From the NCBI RefSeq assembly GCF_900105675.1, contig NZ_LT629786.1, positions 1,674,001 through 1,738,000 of the forward strand: a stretch of 64,000 bases of DNA, written 5' to 3'. Position 1 is the stretch's first letter; each line of letters opens with the position of its first letter. This DNA comes from Pseudomonas synxantha. GTDB taxonomy: Bacteria; Pseudomonadota; Gammaproteobacteria; Pseudomonadales; Pseudomonadaceae. A program made the position numbers and the translations under genes. Shown one piece after another: positions 37,137 through 45,673 of the stretch. The notes beneath the pieces are model-generated. The model saw nothing but the letters and a program-made list of their open reading frames with translations, had not been told where the DNA came from and did not search any database.

Positions 37137-37547
37137 TTATTCTGGAATAACCGCGATCACGTCGATTTCCATCAGCCACTGCGCCTGGCCCAGGGCCGAG
37201 ACCACCAGCCCGGTGGAAATCGGGAACACGCCCTTGAGCCACTTGCCGACTTCCTGATATACCGGCTCGCGGTAGCGTGGGTCGATCAAATAAGTGGTGG
37301 TCTTGACGATATGGCTGAGGTCGCTGCCGGCTTCCTCGAGCAGTTGCTTGACGTTTTTCATCGCCTGCTCGGCCTGGGCGCGGGCATCGCCAAGGCCCAC
37401 CAGGTTGCCGTCGAAATCGGTACCCACCTGGCCGCGTACATACACGGTGTTGCCGGCGCGCACTGCCTGGCACAGATCATTGTCCAGGCTCTGGTTGGGG
37501 TAGGTTTCTTTGGTGTTGAACATGCGGATACGAGTGTGGGTAGGCAT
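37137..37547 (-). CDS. Rid (YjgF/YER057c/UK114) family protein
   Basis: 136 residues with the Rid trimer fold pattern (GNTVYVRGQVGTDFDGNLVG, AEQAMKNVKQLLEEAG, GQAQWLMEIDVIAV). In RidA proper, an Arg in P-x-R-S/T-x-V before the last strand binds the substrate carboxylate. Here the segment reads PISTGLVV, without that Arg, so classic 2-aminoacrylate deamination is doubtful and it belongs to another Rid subfamily. Start at 37547 with GGAG upstream. Second gene of the FMO operon, 24 bp after the monooxygenase stop. Confidence 0.9.
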   Translation of the reverse strand: MPTHTRIRMFNTKETYPNQSLDNDLCQAVRAGNTVYVRGQVGTDFDGNLVGLGDARAQAEQAMKNVKQLLEEAGSDLSHIVKTTTYLIDPRYREPVYQEVGKWLKGVFPISTGLVVSALGQAQWLMEIDVIAVIPE

Positions 37548-37570
37548 CAAAAAACTCCAGGAAAAAGTGC

Positions 37571-38860
37571 TCAGGCGCTGACAGGGGTCTGGTGGGCAAC
37601 CGGTGCGGGTTCGCGGTACTCAAGGTACTGACGCTGGATGGCAATGTGGTCGGCCACGTATTTGGCGTCGTGCCACACACCCCAGATGAATGACGAACCA
37701 CGCCGCGATTGCCACGGCAAACCGAGGAAATAGATGCCCGCTTCACTGCAAACCCCGCGCTGGTGCCGGGGCTTGCCGGCGGCGTCGAAGGCGTCGACTT
37801 TCAACCAGCTGTAATCCGTGGCAAACCCGGTAGCCCAGATGATCGTGGTGATGCCGGCCTCGGCCAGGTCCAGTTGCAGGATCGGGTTCTTGATGCATTC
37901 GGCATCGGGAAACACGCGACGCGCTTCGGGCTCCAGCGGCAGGTCGAGGCCGTTGCGCTCGATATAGGCGTCAGCCGCATCCAGCAGGGCCAGGTAGTTT
38001 TCGTCGCCGCGTGCCAGGTTTTCCACCAGATTGGGCTGGAAGCTGGCCACGTTGCCGTCAAAGGCTTGGGTCAGGCCGACCAGGGTCATGCCTTGCTGGG
38101 CCAGTTCACGGAAGTCGATGGTCTTGCCGCCGTGGGCGCCGCTGACCGCGATGGTCACGTGCTCGCGGCCGGGTTTCATCGCCACCTGGTCCCATTCACC
38201 CAGCACCCCCAGCCACCAGCAGAAGTCGCGGTTGCGATAGGCGCGTGGCGGGCGGTCATGGGCGCCGACCGACAGGTACACCTGGCGCCCGGCGCGCTGC
38301 AATTCATCGGCAATCTGCACCCCGGAAGAGCCGGCGCCCACCACCAATACCGCGCCCGCCGGCAGTTGCCCGGGGTTGCGATAGTCGGCGGAATGGATCT
38401 GGTGCAGCGCGATGTCTTTCGGCGCGATGGCCGGAATCACCGGCTTCTGGAACGGCCCGGTGGCAGCCACGACGCGGTTGGCTTCGATCACACCTTCACT
38501 GGTGTGCACGGTAAAACCGGGGCGGCCGACGTTGCGTACCACTGAGGTGACGTCCACCCCGGTGCGGATCGGTGCATTGAACTTGCGTGCATAGGTTTCA
38601 AAATAATCCGCCACCGTCTCTTTGGGCGCGAAGCCATCGGCGGGCACATCATCGAATTCCAGGCCAGGGAAACGGTCATGCCAGGCCGGGCCGTTGGCGA
38701 CCAACGAATCCCAGCGCCCGGTGCGCCAGCGCTCGGCGATGCGGCTGCGCTCCAGCACCAGGTGCGGCACGCCTTGCTTGCTCAGGTGCTCGCTCATGGC
38801 TACGCCAGCTTGACCCGCTCCCACTACCAGCGTGTCTATTTTTGTTATTGCTTGAGTCAT
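37571..38860 (-). CDS. Flavin-containing monooxygenase (group B)
   Basis: 429 residues. Two Rossmann motifs are visible: FAD site VVGAGQAGVAM at about 12 and NADPH site VVGAGSSGVQIADEL at about 170. The FMO-type linker LHQIHSADYRNPG lies between. Related enzymes N-hydroxylate amines or oxygenate sulfur or ketones (YUCCA/FMO-like). Start at 38860 behind AAGGAC; 14 extra codons lack a ribosome site. First gene of the operon with Rid, DUF1028 and ArgE-like genes, which suggests that an N- or C-oxygenated amino compound is formed and then unpacked. Substrate is unknown. Confidence 0.9.
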   Translation of the reverse strand: MTQAITKIDTLVVGAGQAGVAMSEHLSKQGVPHLVLERSRIAERWRTGRWDSLVANGPAWHDRFPGLEFDDVPADGFAPKETVADYFETYARKFNAPIRTGVDVTSVVRNVGRPGFTVHTSEGVIEANRVVAATGPFQKPVIPAIAPKDIALHQIHSADYRNPGQLPAGAVLVVGAGSSGVQIADELQRAGRQVYLSVGAHDRPPRAYRNRDFCWWLGVLGEWDQVAMKPGREHVTIAVSGAHGGKTIDFRELAQQGMTLVGLTQAFDGNVASFQPNLVENLARGDENYLALLDAADAYIERNGLDLPLEPEARRVFPDAECIKNPILQLDLAEAGITTIIWATGFATDYSWLKVDAFDAAGKPRHQRGVCSEAGIYFLGLPWQSRRGSSFIWGVWHDAKYVADHIAIQRQYLEYREPAPVAHQTPVSA

Positions 38861-39009
38861 GTGTCTGTCCTTGCGTAATGCAGTTGGATTCAGCTTGGGC
38901 ATGACGTCAAGTTAGGGGGCGGGCGGTGATTAATAAAATATTATTAAGCTGGGAAGTGAGCATAAATATCGGATGCAGAGCGGCGCCTGACTGATGCGAC
39001 TCGGTTTAA

Positions 39010-39098
39010 TGTGGGAGGGGGCTTGCTCCCGATGGCGGTGGGTCAGTCCCAGATGCATTTACTGAGACTCCTCCATCGGGAGCAAGCCCCCTCCCACA
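39010..39098. repeat. REP pair (inverted)
   Basis: Main-family doublet between the response-regulator stop and the monooxygenase operon. The FMO promoter must lie in the 150 bp between this repeat and 38860, which includes an AT-rich patch (AATAAAATATTATTAAG). Confidence 0.87.
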
Positions 39099-39104
39099 TT
39101 TGAC

Positions 39105-39707
39105 CTACAACTCTCCGGAATACTTCACTGCTGCTGCCGCCCGTGACGGCACGTCCAGCGTGCGCAGCAGCGATGACACATGGATACGCACGGTAAACGG
39201 CGAGATATCCAGGGCCTTGGCAATTTCCTTGTTGGTCTTGCCCTGGGCAATCAGGCGCAGCACTTCCCGCTGGCGGGTGGTGAGGGTGTGGGTGCCCAGC
39301 GGCAGCAGGCCCGAAGGCGCGAACTTGACCAGCACTTCGCCGTCGCGGATCGCCAGCAACGCCTGGCCGATCTCGTCAGGGGAGATGTTCTTGCCGATAA
39401 AGCCGTCCATGCCCAGGGCCATGACCTGTTCGATCAGCGCGGCGTCGTCGACCATCGACACCACCACCAGGGTAGTGCGCCGCAGTTGCTGGCGCAGGTC
39501 GGCCAGCTGGCTGATGCAGGTCAGGCCAGGGAAGCGCAGGTCGAGGATCAGGGTGTCGACTTCGCCGGCCTCGCGCAGCAGCGCATTTACCGTGGCCAGG
39601 TCGCCGGCCTCTTTCACCTGGGCATCGGGCAACAGGCGTTGCACGGTACGCGCCATGCCTTCGCGAAACATCGGGTGGTCGTCGGCGATGATGATCCGGC
39701 CGGTCAT
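39105..39707 (-). CDS. LuxR/NarL-family response regulator
   Basis: 200 residues. The receiver domain has the acidic pair in [12 protein letters not shown], the phospho-acceptor Asp in LILDLRF, Ser in VVVSMVDD and Lys in GFIGKNI. The C-terminal LuxR HTH reads [25 protein letters not shown] and [13 protein letters not shown]. Divergent from, and 101 bp from, a hybrid histidine kinase at 39809; the two are very likely a two-component pair. It could control the FMO operon downstream on the same strand, but that is only positional. Confidence 0.93.
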   Translation of the reverse strand: MTGRIIIADDHPMFREGMARTVQRLLPDAQVKEAGDLATVNALLREAGEVDTLILDLRFPGLTCISQLADLRQQLRRTTLVVVSMVDDAALIEQVMALGMDGFIGKNISPDEIGQALLAIRDGEVLVKFAPSGLLPLGTHTLTTRQREVLRLIAQGKTNKEIAKALDISPFTVRIHVSSLLRTLDVPSRAAAAVKYSGEL

Positions 39708-39808
39708 GGTGTGCTCCTTCCTGGGGCAAGGGTGTGCTGAGGCATGTTACTTTACCTGCGGGGCCAAGGGCCCCTTGCTTCTACTGATGATATGTCAAGG
39801 ATATGACT

Positions 39809-41422
39809 ATGGGTCTCGAGACCAACTCTGAACTCGACCAGGCTAACCTGCGCATTGTGGTGGCCACCATCGCCATTGTGTATATCAGCCTATTGGGTTT
39901 CCTACCCGGGCACTCGCTGGACACCTACCTGCCGGTGATCCTGTATATCTTCCTGTTCCTGCTGGCGTCCATCGTGTTGCGCCAGGTCATCGCACGCTGG
40001 CCCGGGCATTACCCGGCGCGGCGCATCTTCGGCATGCTCCACGACTACACCGGTACTTCGTTCGGCCTGGTGGTGGGCGGTGAAGCGGCGTTGCCGCTGT
40101 ATGCGGTGATGGTTTGGGTGAACCTGGGCAACGGCATGCGCTACGGTTCGCGCTACCTGGCGATTGCCACGGGGCTGGCGTTGCTGGCGCTGTTGGTGGT
40201 GTACCAGCTCACGCCGCTGTGGCAGGCGCAGCCGTTCATGGTGCTGATGCTGATGATCACCAGCACGGTGATCCCGGTGTACGCCCATATCCTGCTGGAG
40301 CGTACGCGCAAGGCTTCCGAAGAAGCCATCGCCGCCAACCTGGAAAAATCCCGTTTTCTCGCCCAGGCCAGCCATGACCTGCGCCAGCCGATCCACTCCA
40401 TCGGCCTGTTCACCGCCTGCCTGCGCGAAGCCCGGCTGGGGGATGACGAGCGGCGGCTGGTGGATAACATCGACCGTTCGCTGCTCAACGTGTCGCAACT
40501 GTTCCGTTCGATTCTTGATCTCTATACCCTCGACAATGGCCGGCTGCTGCCCAAATACCAAGTGATCCACCTGGGCGACTTCCTCGCCGACCTGATGCGC
40601 CAGAACGCTGAAGCCGCACGCTGGGCCGGCGTTGAGCTGCGCTTGCGGCCTTGCACCCACTGGGTACTGGTGGACCCGGGTATGTTGGCGACCATGGTGC
40701 AGAACCTGCTCTCCAATTGCTTCAAATACGCTGCACAACGGCCAGTGCTGGTCGGCGTGCGTATTCGCGATGACGGCCTGGTGGTGGAGGTGCATGACCA
40801 GGGGCGGGGGATTGCCAGGGAACATCTGTCACAGGTCTTCGAGGAGTTCTACCGCGTGCGTCAACTGCGTGACAAGGACGTCGAAGGCGTTGGCCTGGGG
40901 CTGTCCATCGTCAAGCGCCTGGGGCAATTGATGGGGTTGCGCGTGAGCCTGCGTTCGCGGGTGGGCCGTGGCACCTCAGTAAGCCTGCATGGCCTGGCAC
41001 TCGCCACTGCGCCGGTTCAACCGGCATTGCGCGCCGATGCGCGCCAGGCCGGCCTGCTCACGGGTTTGAAAGTGTGCCTGGTGGAAGATGACCACAACGT
41101 ACTGCTCGCCACCCAGGCCCTGCTGGAGCGCTGGGGTTGCGAGGTGCAGGCCGAGTCCAGTGGGCAGGGCCTGGTCAGCGACTGCGACATCATCGTCGCC
41201 GACTATGACCTGGGCAACCACGCCACCGGTATCGAATGCATCGATCAGCTACGCCAGCAACGTGGCTGGGCGGTGCCGGCGTTGATCCTCACCGGTCATG
41301 ACGTGGAGAAAATCCAGGCTGCGTTGCACGATCGTCAGATCGCAATACTCTCCAAGCCGGTGCGCCCTGCGGAACTGCGCGGCAGGTTGCGCGACCTCAG
41401 ACGGGAAAACATTACTGCATGA
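39809..41422 (+). CDS. Membrane-bound hybrid sensor histidine kinase
   Basis: 537 residues. About six N-terminal helices (10-165) form the sensory part. HisKA has ASHDLRQPIHSIGLF, the HATPase domain has NLLSNCFKYA, VHDQGRGI and GVGLGLSIVKRL, and a C-terminal receiver starts at KVCLVEDDHNVLLA with its Asp in VADYDLG. The output receiver has no effector domain. Start at 39809 has AAGG with 8-nt spacing; ATG 39803 is closer. Divergent from the LuxR-type regulator. The stop overlaps the convergent lipoprotein gene by 11 bp. Confidence 0.92.
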   Translation: MGLETNSELDQANLRIVVATIAIVYISLLGFLPGHSLDTYLPVILYIFLFLLASIVLRQVIARWPGHYPARRIFGMLHDYTGTSFGLVVGGEAALPLYAVMVWVNLGNGMRYGSRYLAIATGLALLALLVVYQLTPLWQAQPFMVLMLMITSTVIPVYAHILLERTRKASEEAIAANLEKSRFLAQASHDLRQPIHSIGLFTACLREARLGDDERRLVDNIDRSLLNVSQLFRSILDLYTLDNGRLLPKYQVIHLGDFLADLMRQNAEAARWAGVELRLRPCTHWVLVDPGMLATMVQNLLSNCFKYAAQRPVLVGVRIRDDGLVVEVHDQGRGIAREHLSQVFEEFYRVRQLRDKDVEGVGLGLSIVKRLGQLMGLRVSLRSRVGRGTSVSLHGLALATAPVQPALRADARQAGLLTGLKVCLVEDDHNVLLATQALLERWGCEVQAESSGQGLVSDCDIIVADYDLGNHATGIECIDQLRQQRGWAVPALILTGHDVEKIQAALHDRQIAILSKPVRPAELRGRLRDLRRENITA

Positions 41423-41747
41423 ATGGCGTCAGTCCGTTGCCACGTGCGCCTTTGGGCTGGCAGTAGGCGGCAGGTTTCATCAGGCCAAAGCTGGCGATTG
41501 CGAACGCACCGCCGCTGGCACCGCTGGGTACGGAGCAGTTGTATTCGCCGGATGCGGTGTTGGCCACATAGTAGGTGGTCATGGAGTCGCTGCGCACATT
41601 GGAGATACGTTTTACCGGCTCGCCCAGGTTGGTCTCCGACAGCGTCTTGAGATGGTCTTCGGTGGGCTTGATATTGCTGCAACCGGCTACGCCGATGATC
41701 AGGGCGCCCAGCAGGGCAAGGCGAGTAACGGGGGAGTGGAGTTTCAT
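41412..41747 (-). CDS. Small lipoprotein of unknown function
   Basis: 111 residues. The signal peptide ends in lipobox VAGC (Cys23), so the protein is probably an outer-membrane lipoprotein. The mature part has YYVANTASGEYNCSVPSG and a second Cys (AAYCQPKG), possibly a disulfide pair with the first. I recognise no named family. Convergent overlap of 11 bp with the hybrid kinase gene. Start at 41747 has AAGAAGCACC upstream. Confidence 0.8.
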   Translation of the reverse strand: MKLHSPVTRLALLGALIIGVAGCSNIKPTEDHLKTLSETNLGEPVKRISNVRSDSMTTYYVANTASGEYNCSVPSGASGGAFAIASFGLMKPAAYCQPKGARGNGLTPFMQ

Positions 41748-41922
41748 GGTGCTTCTTCCTTGGGGTTGTTTTGGTTTTTCCGACGCACAACGAACCCGCG
41801 CGCAATGGATGCGCGGTGCCGAAGGAGCGTTGGAAGTGCCGGGGAATATAGCGCCGCAGGTGGGAAGGGTCGATTAGCACAAATGGGCTAATGGCAAATT
41901 GAGGTCACACAAGGACATCGCA

Positions 41923-42405
41923 ATGCTGGAGATAACCCGTGCGACACCCGAGGACGCCAACTGCGCGTTTGACATCCGCCGCGACGCCATCCTTGGCCAG
42001 TGCATTGGCGCCTACAGTGCCGAGCAGATGGCGCTTTGGACGCGGGGCAAAGCCGCCGATGGCTATGACACGCTGATGGACAAATTGTTTTACCTGGGGT
42101 GGGTGAACGGCGAGGCCGTCGCAACCGGCATGCTCGATCTTGATAACAATGAAGTGGGGGCGTTGTTCGTGCGGCCTGGGTTCACCGGACGTGGATATGG
42201 CAAGGCGATGCTTGACCATTTGGAGGACGTTGCGCGACTGAGGGCCATTGAAGAGGTGATGCTCGATGCAACCTTGAATGCGGTGAGTTTCTATCGGGCG
42301 TCTGGTTATGTGGGCGATGAGCAGGCGGTGTATCACTCGCCGTCGGGGCTGGTGCTGGCGTGTATTCCGATGGTGAAGCGGCTGCGTGTCATGACTCTGA
42401 CATAG
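41923..42405 (+). CDS. GNAT-family N-acetyltransferase
   Basis: 160 residues. N-terminal ITRATPEDANCAFDIRRDAI, acetyl-CoA motif GALFVRPGFTGRGYGKAML and C-terminal LDATLNAVSFYRASGYV, all canonical for GNATs. Start at 41923 behind AAGGACATCG; the frame extends 8 codons further without a ribosome site. Stand-alone gene, bounded downstream by repeat copy 2. Substrate not known. Confidence 0.88.
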   Translation: MLEITRATPEDANCAFDIRRDAILGQCIGAYSAEQMALWTRGKAADGYDTLMDKLFYLGWVNGEAVATGMLDLDNNEVGALFVRPGFTGRGYGKAMLDHLEDVARLRAIEEVMLDATLNAVSFYRASGYVGDEQAVYHSPSGLVLACIPMVKRLRVMTLT

Positions 42406-42439
42406 CGCAGTTGCTCAAACTGATTTATGGAGATCCAAA

Positions 42440-42883
42440 TGTGGGAGTGGGCTTGCTCCCGATAGCCATGGGTATCTACACAGCTCTGACGTAGCGACCG
42501 TCAGTAACCACGATGCGAAGCGAGCCGCTCTTGATCTTGATCTGCTTTTGATCCTAGGCGCCCCGTTAAACCACGCTGGCCGGAATTCGACAGGGATTTG
42601 GGGGGTAAACCGGCAGGGATGCCGGTTTAGCCGCCCCGCGCCATGGATGGCGCGTGGCGGCGGCCTCCCAAATCCATGGCGGATTACGGGCACACCGAGC
42701 CTGGGCGAGGTGCCGAGTGGTGGGGCAAGAGCCTTTTGGTTACTTTTGGGCTCTTTTCAAAAGTGACCCGCTGTAAAAGCGGAACCAATAGTGGCCGTTG
42801 CCCAAATAACGGATATGTACTCGGTCTGATCCAACATTCTGGTCGGCTGTCAGGCCGCCATCGGGGGCAAGCCCCCTCCCACA
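42440..42883. repeat. 444-bp REP-bounded repeat element, copy 2 (inverted relative to copy 1)
   Basis: REP arms at both ends and the same core as 31533-31932 read on the other strand (CACGATGCGAAGCGAGCC ... ATATGTACTCGGTCTGATCC). It is about 44 bp longer because of an insertion near the CGTAGCGACCGTCAGTAACC side and others. The two copies enclose about 10.5 kb. No gene inside. Confidence 0.85.
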
Positions 42884-42958
42884 TTTTGACCGAGTTTGAC
42901 GTTTTGAACTGGTCGGCTTTGAGGCCACCACTGGATCAAGTTCGCTCCCACAGCCCAA

Positions 42959-43441
42959 TCAATGCATCTTGCTATGGTCCATCTTGCTGTGGTCCATGCC
43001 ATCCAGGCCACGGGCGGCAGCCTTTACTTCAACCGTCTGCTTTTCACCCTTGGCATCCTGCACCGTAAGGGTCAGCGGCACCTGGTCGCCTTCCTTGATC
43101 TGGCCGGTCAGGCCCATCAGCATCACGTGGTAGCCGTTCGGGTCGAGCTTGACGGCTTTGCCAGCAGGCAGGGCCACCGAGTCCACCGGGCCCATGCGCA
43201 TCACGTCGTCCTTCATGCTCATTTCATGGATCTGCACGTCCTTGGCCACCGGCGAGGCCACGCTGAGCAGCCGGCTGTCGCTGTCGGCGGTCACGGTCAT
43301 GAACGCACCGCTGGACGGTTGGCCCGGCACGGAAGCGCGCACCCAGGCGTCTTCGACCAGTACCTGGGCGCTGGCGTGGGCGGCGAGGCCCAGCAGGGTT
43401 AGGCCGAGGGTCAGGCGCTTGAGATATTGAACGGCAGTCAT
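42959..43441 (-). CDS. Periplasmic copper chaperone PCu(A)C
   Basis: 160 residues with a signal peptide ending AHASA. The copper motif is seen as IHEMSMKDDVMRM and YHVMLMGL (H-x-M ... H-x-M arrangement). The C-terminus has extra metal ligands, DHSKMDHSKMH. PCuAC delivers Cu(I) to the CuA or CuB site of cytochrome oxidases, together with the SCO protein encoded just upstream. Their junction is TAATG, so they are co-translated. Start at 43441 has GGAGG upstream. Confidence 0.92.
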   Translation of the reverse strand: MTAVQYLKRLTLGLTLLGLAAHASAQVLVEDAWVRASVPGQPSSGAFMTVTADSDSRLLSVASPVAKDVQIHEMSMKDDVMRMGPVDSVALPAGKAVKLDPNGYHVMLMGLTGQIKEGDQVPLTLTVQDAKGEKQTVEVKAAARGLDGMDHSKMDHSKMH

Positions 43442-44049
43442 TAGCAGACCTCCATGACGGTGAGCAGGTCTTCTGCACACTCTTGAGCGGTAAGGGATGC
43501 CTGCAAGCCAAGGCGCAGGTTGCCACGGGTGTCGAACACGAAACTGGTGGCGGTGTGGGACAGGGTGTAGGTGTCGCCGGCGGGGATCTTTTCATAAAAG
43601 ATCCCGAATTCCTTGGCGGCCACGGCGATTTCTTCCGGGGTGCCGTAGAGCGCTTCGAAGCTGGGATCGAAGGCCTTGACGTATTTGTCGAGGATTTCAG
43701 GGGTGTCGCGCTCGGGGTCCAGGGTGATGAACACCACCTGCATGATCTCACCGTCGCGGCCCATCAGCTTCTTGGCCTGGGCGGCGCGGGCCAGGGTCGT
43801 CGGGCAGACCGCCGGGCACTGGGTGAAGCCGAAGAACACCACCGGCATCAGGCCTCGGTACGAACTCAAGGTGACGGTTTCGCCGTCGGTATTCTTGAGC
43901 TTGAAGGTGCGGCCCATGATCTTGTCACTGAGGTCCTTGCCGTATTTGAAATTCAGCTTGGGGCTGTAGTCACAGCCGCCCAGCAGGCTGCCCAGGCCCA
44001 ACAGGCCCATGCCGGTCAGCACTTTGCGGCGGGTGAATAACGTACTCAT
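43441..44049 (-). CDS. SCO1/SenC/PrrC-family copper metallochaperone
   Basis: 202 residues with N-terminal lipoprotein signal (Tat-like RRK at residues 7-9, lipobox LLGGC). The thioredoxin fold has the copper-binding FTQCPAVCPTTL and the His in LSHTATSFVFD, so all three Cu ligands are in place. It acts in assembly of the CuA centre of cytochrome c oxidase. First gene of the two-gene operon with PCuAC and divergent from the DUF2946 gene. Confidence 0.92.
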   Translation of the reverse strand: MSTLFTRRKVLTGMGLLGLGSLLGGCDYSPKLNFKYGKDLSDKIMGRTFKLKNTDGETVTLSSYRGLMPVVFFGFTQCPAVCPTTLARAAQAKKLMGRDGEIMQVVFITLDPERDTPEILDKYVKAFDPSFEALYGTPEEIAVAAKEFGIFYEKIPAGDTYTLSHTATSFVFDTRGNLRLGLQASLTAQECAEDLLTVMEVC

Positions 44050-44243
44050 TAACTGTGCATCCTGTGAAACGCCTGCATTGCTCTGGATCTACACATCAGG
44101 CTTTGAAAGCCAGGCTTTGAAACGTAGAAACGAGGAGGGCCCACAGTCTAGCAACCCTGGCTGACCGGCGTAATCTGCGACGTTCTGCCACAGGGGCGCG
44201 CCGCACTTCATCCTTTTGCGGCTTCGGTGGTAGAGTCGCCGCC

Positions 44244-44627
44244 ATGAAATTGCGCCATTGTGACCGTTCGCTGATCGCCTGGGCCCTGTACTTCTGCGTG
44301 CTGATGAACCTCTTCGCCTGCGGTTTGGGGCATGGCCAGATGATGGGCCAGCAACTCAATGGCATCGGTGGCCTGTTCTGTTCAGCCGACGGCGGCCAGT
44401 CGCCCCTTTCCGATAAAGGGTTGGCTAACCCGAATTCCAGCAACATCTCGAACTACTTTGCCTGCCCGGTGTGCAGCGCCGTTACCGTCGCCATCGTCTT
44501 CCTGATCGGCCTGGCCTGGCTGTTGGGCCTGGCGCAAACCCCGCGTCCAGCCCATGAACGGCGCAACAAGGCGCCGCCGCGTTATTCCTGGCCCTCGGCC
44601 AACCCCCGCGCTTCCCCAGACTTCTGA
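44244..44627 (+). CDS. DUF2946-family protein
   Basis: 127 residues with a membrane helix at each end (about 10-28 and 78-95) and Cys pairs (GLFCSADG and FACPVCSAV) typical of DUF2946, a family often found next to copper genes. The CPVC motif may bind metal, probably in the periplasm; this is inference. It is divergent from the SCO gene with 194 bp between starts. The ORF start at ATG 44244 has GAGTCGCC upstream. Confidence 0.82.
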   Translation: MKLRHCDRSLIAWALYFCVLMNLFACGLGHGQMMGQQLNGIGGLFCSADGGQSPLSDKGLANPNSSNISNYFACPVCSAVTVAIVFLIGLAWLLGLAQTPRPAHERRNKAPPRYSWPSANPRASPDF

Positions 44628-44639
44628 CGTGTGCCTTGG

Positions 44640-44659
44640 GCCCCCTGTGACCAGGGGGC
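44640..44659. terminator. Hairpin after the DUF2946 gene
   Basis: GCCCCCTG, loop TGAC, CAGGGGGC: perfect 8-bp stem 12 bp after the stop. The following sequence (GTTCTATCG) is not a strong T-run, so termination may be partial. Confidence 0.5.
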
Positions 44660-44689
44660 GTTCTATCGTCATGACTGTGAGTGCGACCC

Positions 44690-45235
44690 ATGAATCATCA
44701 ATTGCCTGCAGGCGCCAACCGCCTGGTCAGCAAGGCGTCCCGCCGCCTGCGCAGCGAGCCGGCGCTGCCCGACTACCCGAGTAATTCCCGCTGTTTCGTG
44801 CACCTGGATGCACGCTTGCTGCCCCATTGGCACACGTTGTTTGATATCTGCCCGGCACTGCTCAAGCTCGACCCGCCGGAGGGGCTGAACCTGTTCCGCA
44901 GTTTCATGACCTGGGCCTACCGCAATCAGCCAGCACTGGATTGGACCTATCACCTGAACGTGTGCCGCTGGCTGCTGGTCTCGACTTACCGTGCGCAGAT
45001 CGACGACGAGCCCATCGAAGCCTTCATGGCGGCCTCGGCGGCGTGTTGGGTCAATACCGATCAAAGCCAGGCCCAGGGCGTGGTACTGGCCTGGCAAGGG
45101 ACAAGGGTTTTCGATTGGAAGGGCGCACCATTACTGGGTGCCGAACGCCAGGCGTTGCCCGACCCGGCAGGGGACTTTGCCTGGTGTCCATTGACTCGCC
45201 AGGCGCGTTTCGGTGGTTGGTTGCCCGTGCCTTGA
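44690..45235 (+). CDS. Conserved hypothetical protein
   Basis: 181 residues, no signal or membrane helix. Aromatic-rich, with PEGLNLFRSFMTWAYRN, DWTYHLNVCRWLLVSTYR and FAWCPLTRQARFGGW. I do not recognise a family. Start at 44690 (MNHQLPAG); a GTG-led frame adds three residues. Follows DUF2946 in the same direction after the hairpin at 44640. Confidence 0.7.
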   Translation: MNHQLPAGANRLVSKASRRLRSEPALPDYPSNSRCFVHLDARLLPHWHTLFDICPALLKLDPPEGLNLFRSFMTWAYRNQPALDWTYHLNVCRWLLVSTYRAQIDDEPIEAFMAASAACWVNTDQSQAQGVVLAWQGTRVFDWKGAPLLGAERQALPDPAGDFAWCPLTRQARFGGWLPVP

Positions 45236-45308
45236 GACGCTGCGCGAAATCGAATGGAACCCTGAGGCCAGATACTTGACCTAATGCATAGACCTCAGGA
45301 GGTGATTC

Positions 45309-45515
45309 ATGCAAGTAGACTATATCTGGATCGTATTGGCGGTGATTCTGCTGCTGGCGGAATTGTGGGCAATCAACGTCGTATTGCGCAGCACCGGTGG
45401 TTGGGAGAGCAAGGGGCTGTGGCTGGTGATCCTGATCTTCGTGCCGTTGCTGGGCTTGATTGTGTGGGCGCTGTTCGGGCCCAAGCGCGAGATGGCTTCA
45501 GCGCGTAAAGACTGA
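45309..45515 (+). CDS. Small membrane protein with PLDc_N domain
   Basis: 68 residues: two membrane helices (about 5-25 and 36-58) and FVPLLGLIVWALFGPKR, the signature of the phospholipase-D N-terminal (PLDc_N) domain found alone in many small proteins. The Shine-Dalgarno AGGAGGTGATTC is near perfect. Function unknown. Confidence 0.85.
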   Translation: MQVDYIWIVLAVILLLAELWAINVVLRSTGGWESKGLWLVILIFVPLLGLIVWALFGPKREMASARKD

Positions 45516-45544
45516 GGCGCAGCTTGGCTACAGACTGTGTTTGA

Positions 45545-45576
45545 CAATGCCCCGTATTGGACGATACGGGGCATTG
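45545..45576. terminator. Bidirectional hairpin terminator
   Basis: CAATGCCCCGTAT, loop TGGACG, ATACGGGGCATTG: a perfect 13-bp stem followed by TTGTAATAG. Lies between the convergent PLDc_N and hemerythrin genes. Confidence 0.75.
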
Positions 45577-45673
45577 TTGTAATAGCGGCAGGAAAACCCC
45601 AGCGCGCAGTCGCTACTGGGCTGGGGGTCTCTAGAGTGACTTGGCGCCATGACTGAACACTGTGTTTTGAACC

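Noticed and set aside
31533..42883. The 10.5-kb enclosed segment as a composite transposon
   Set aside because: No transposase, no target-site duplication that I can see at the outer ends, and base composition matches the surroundings.
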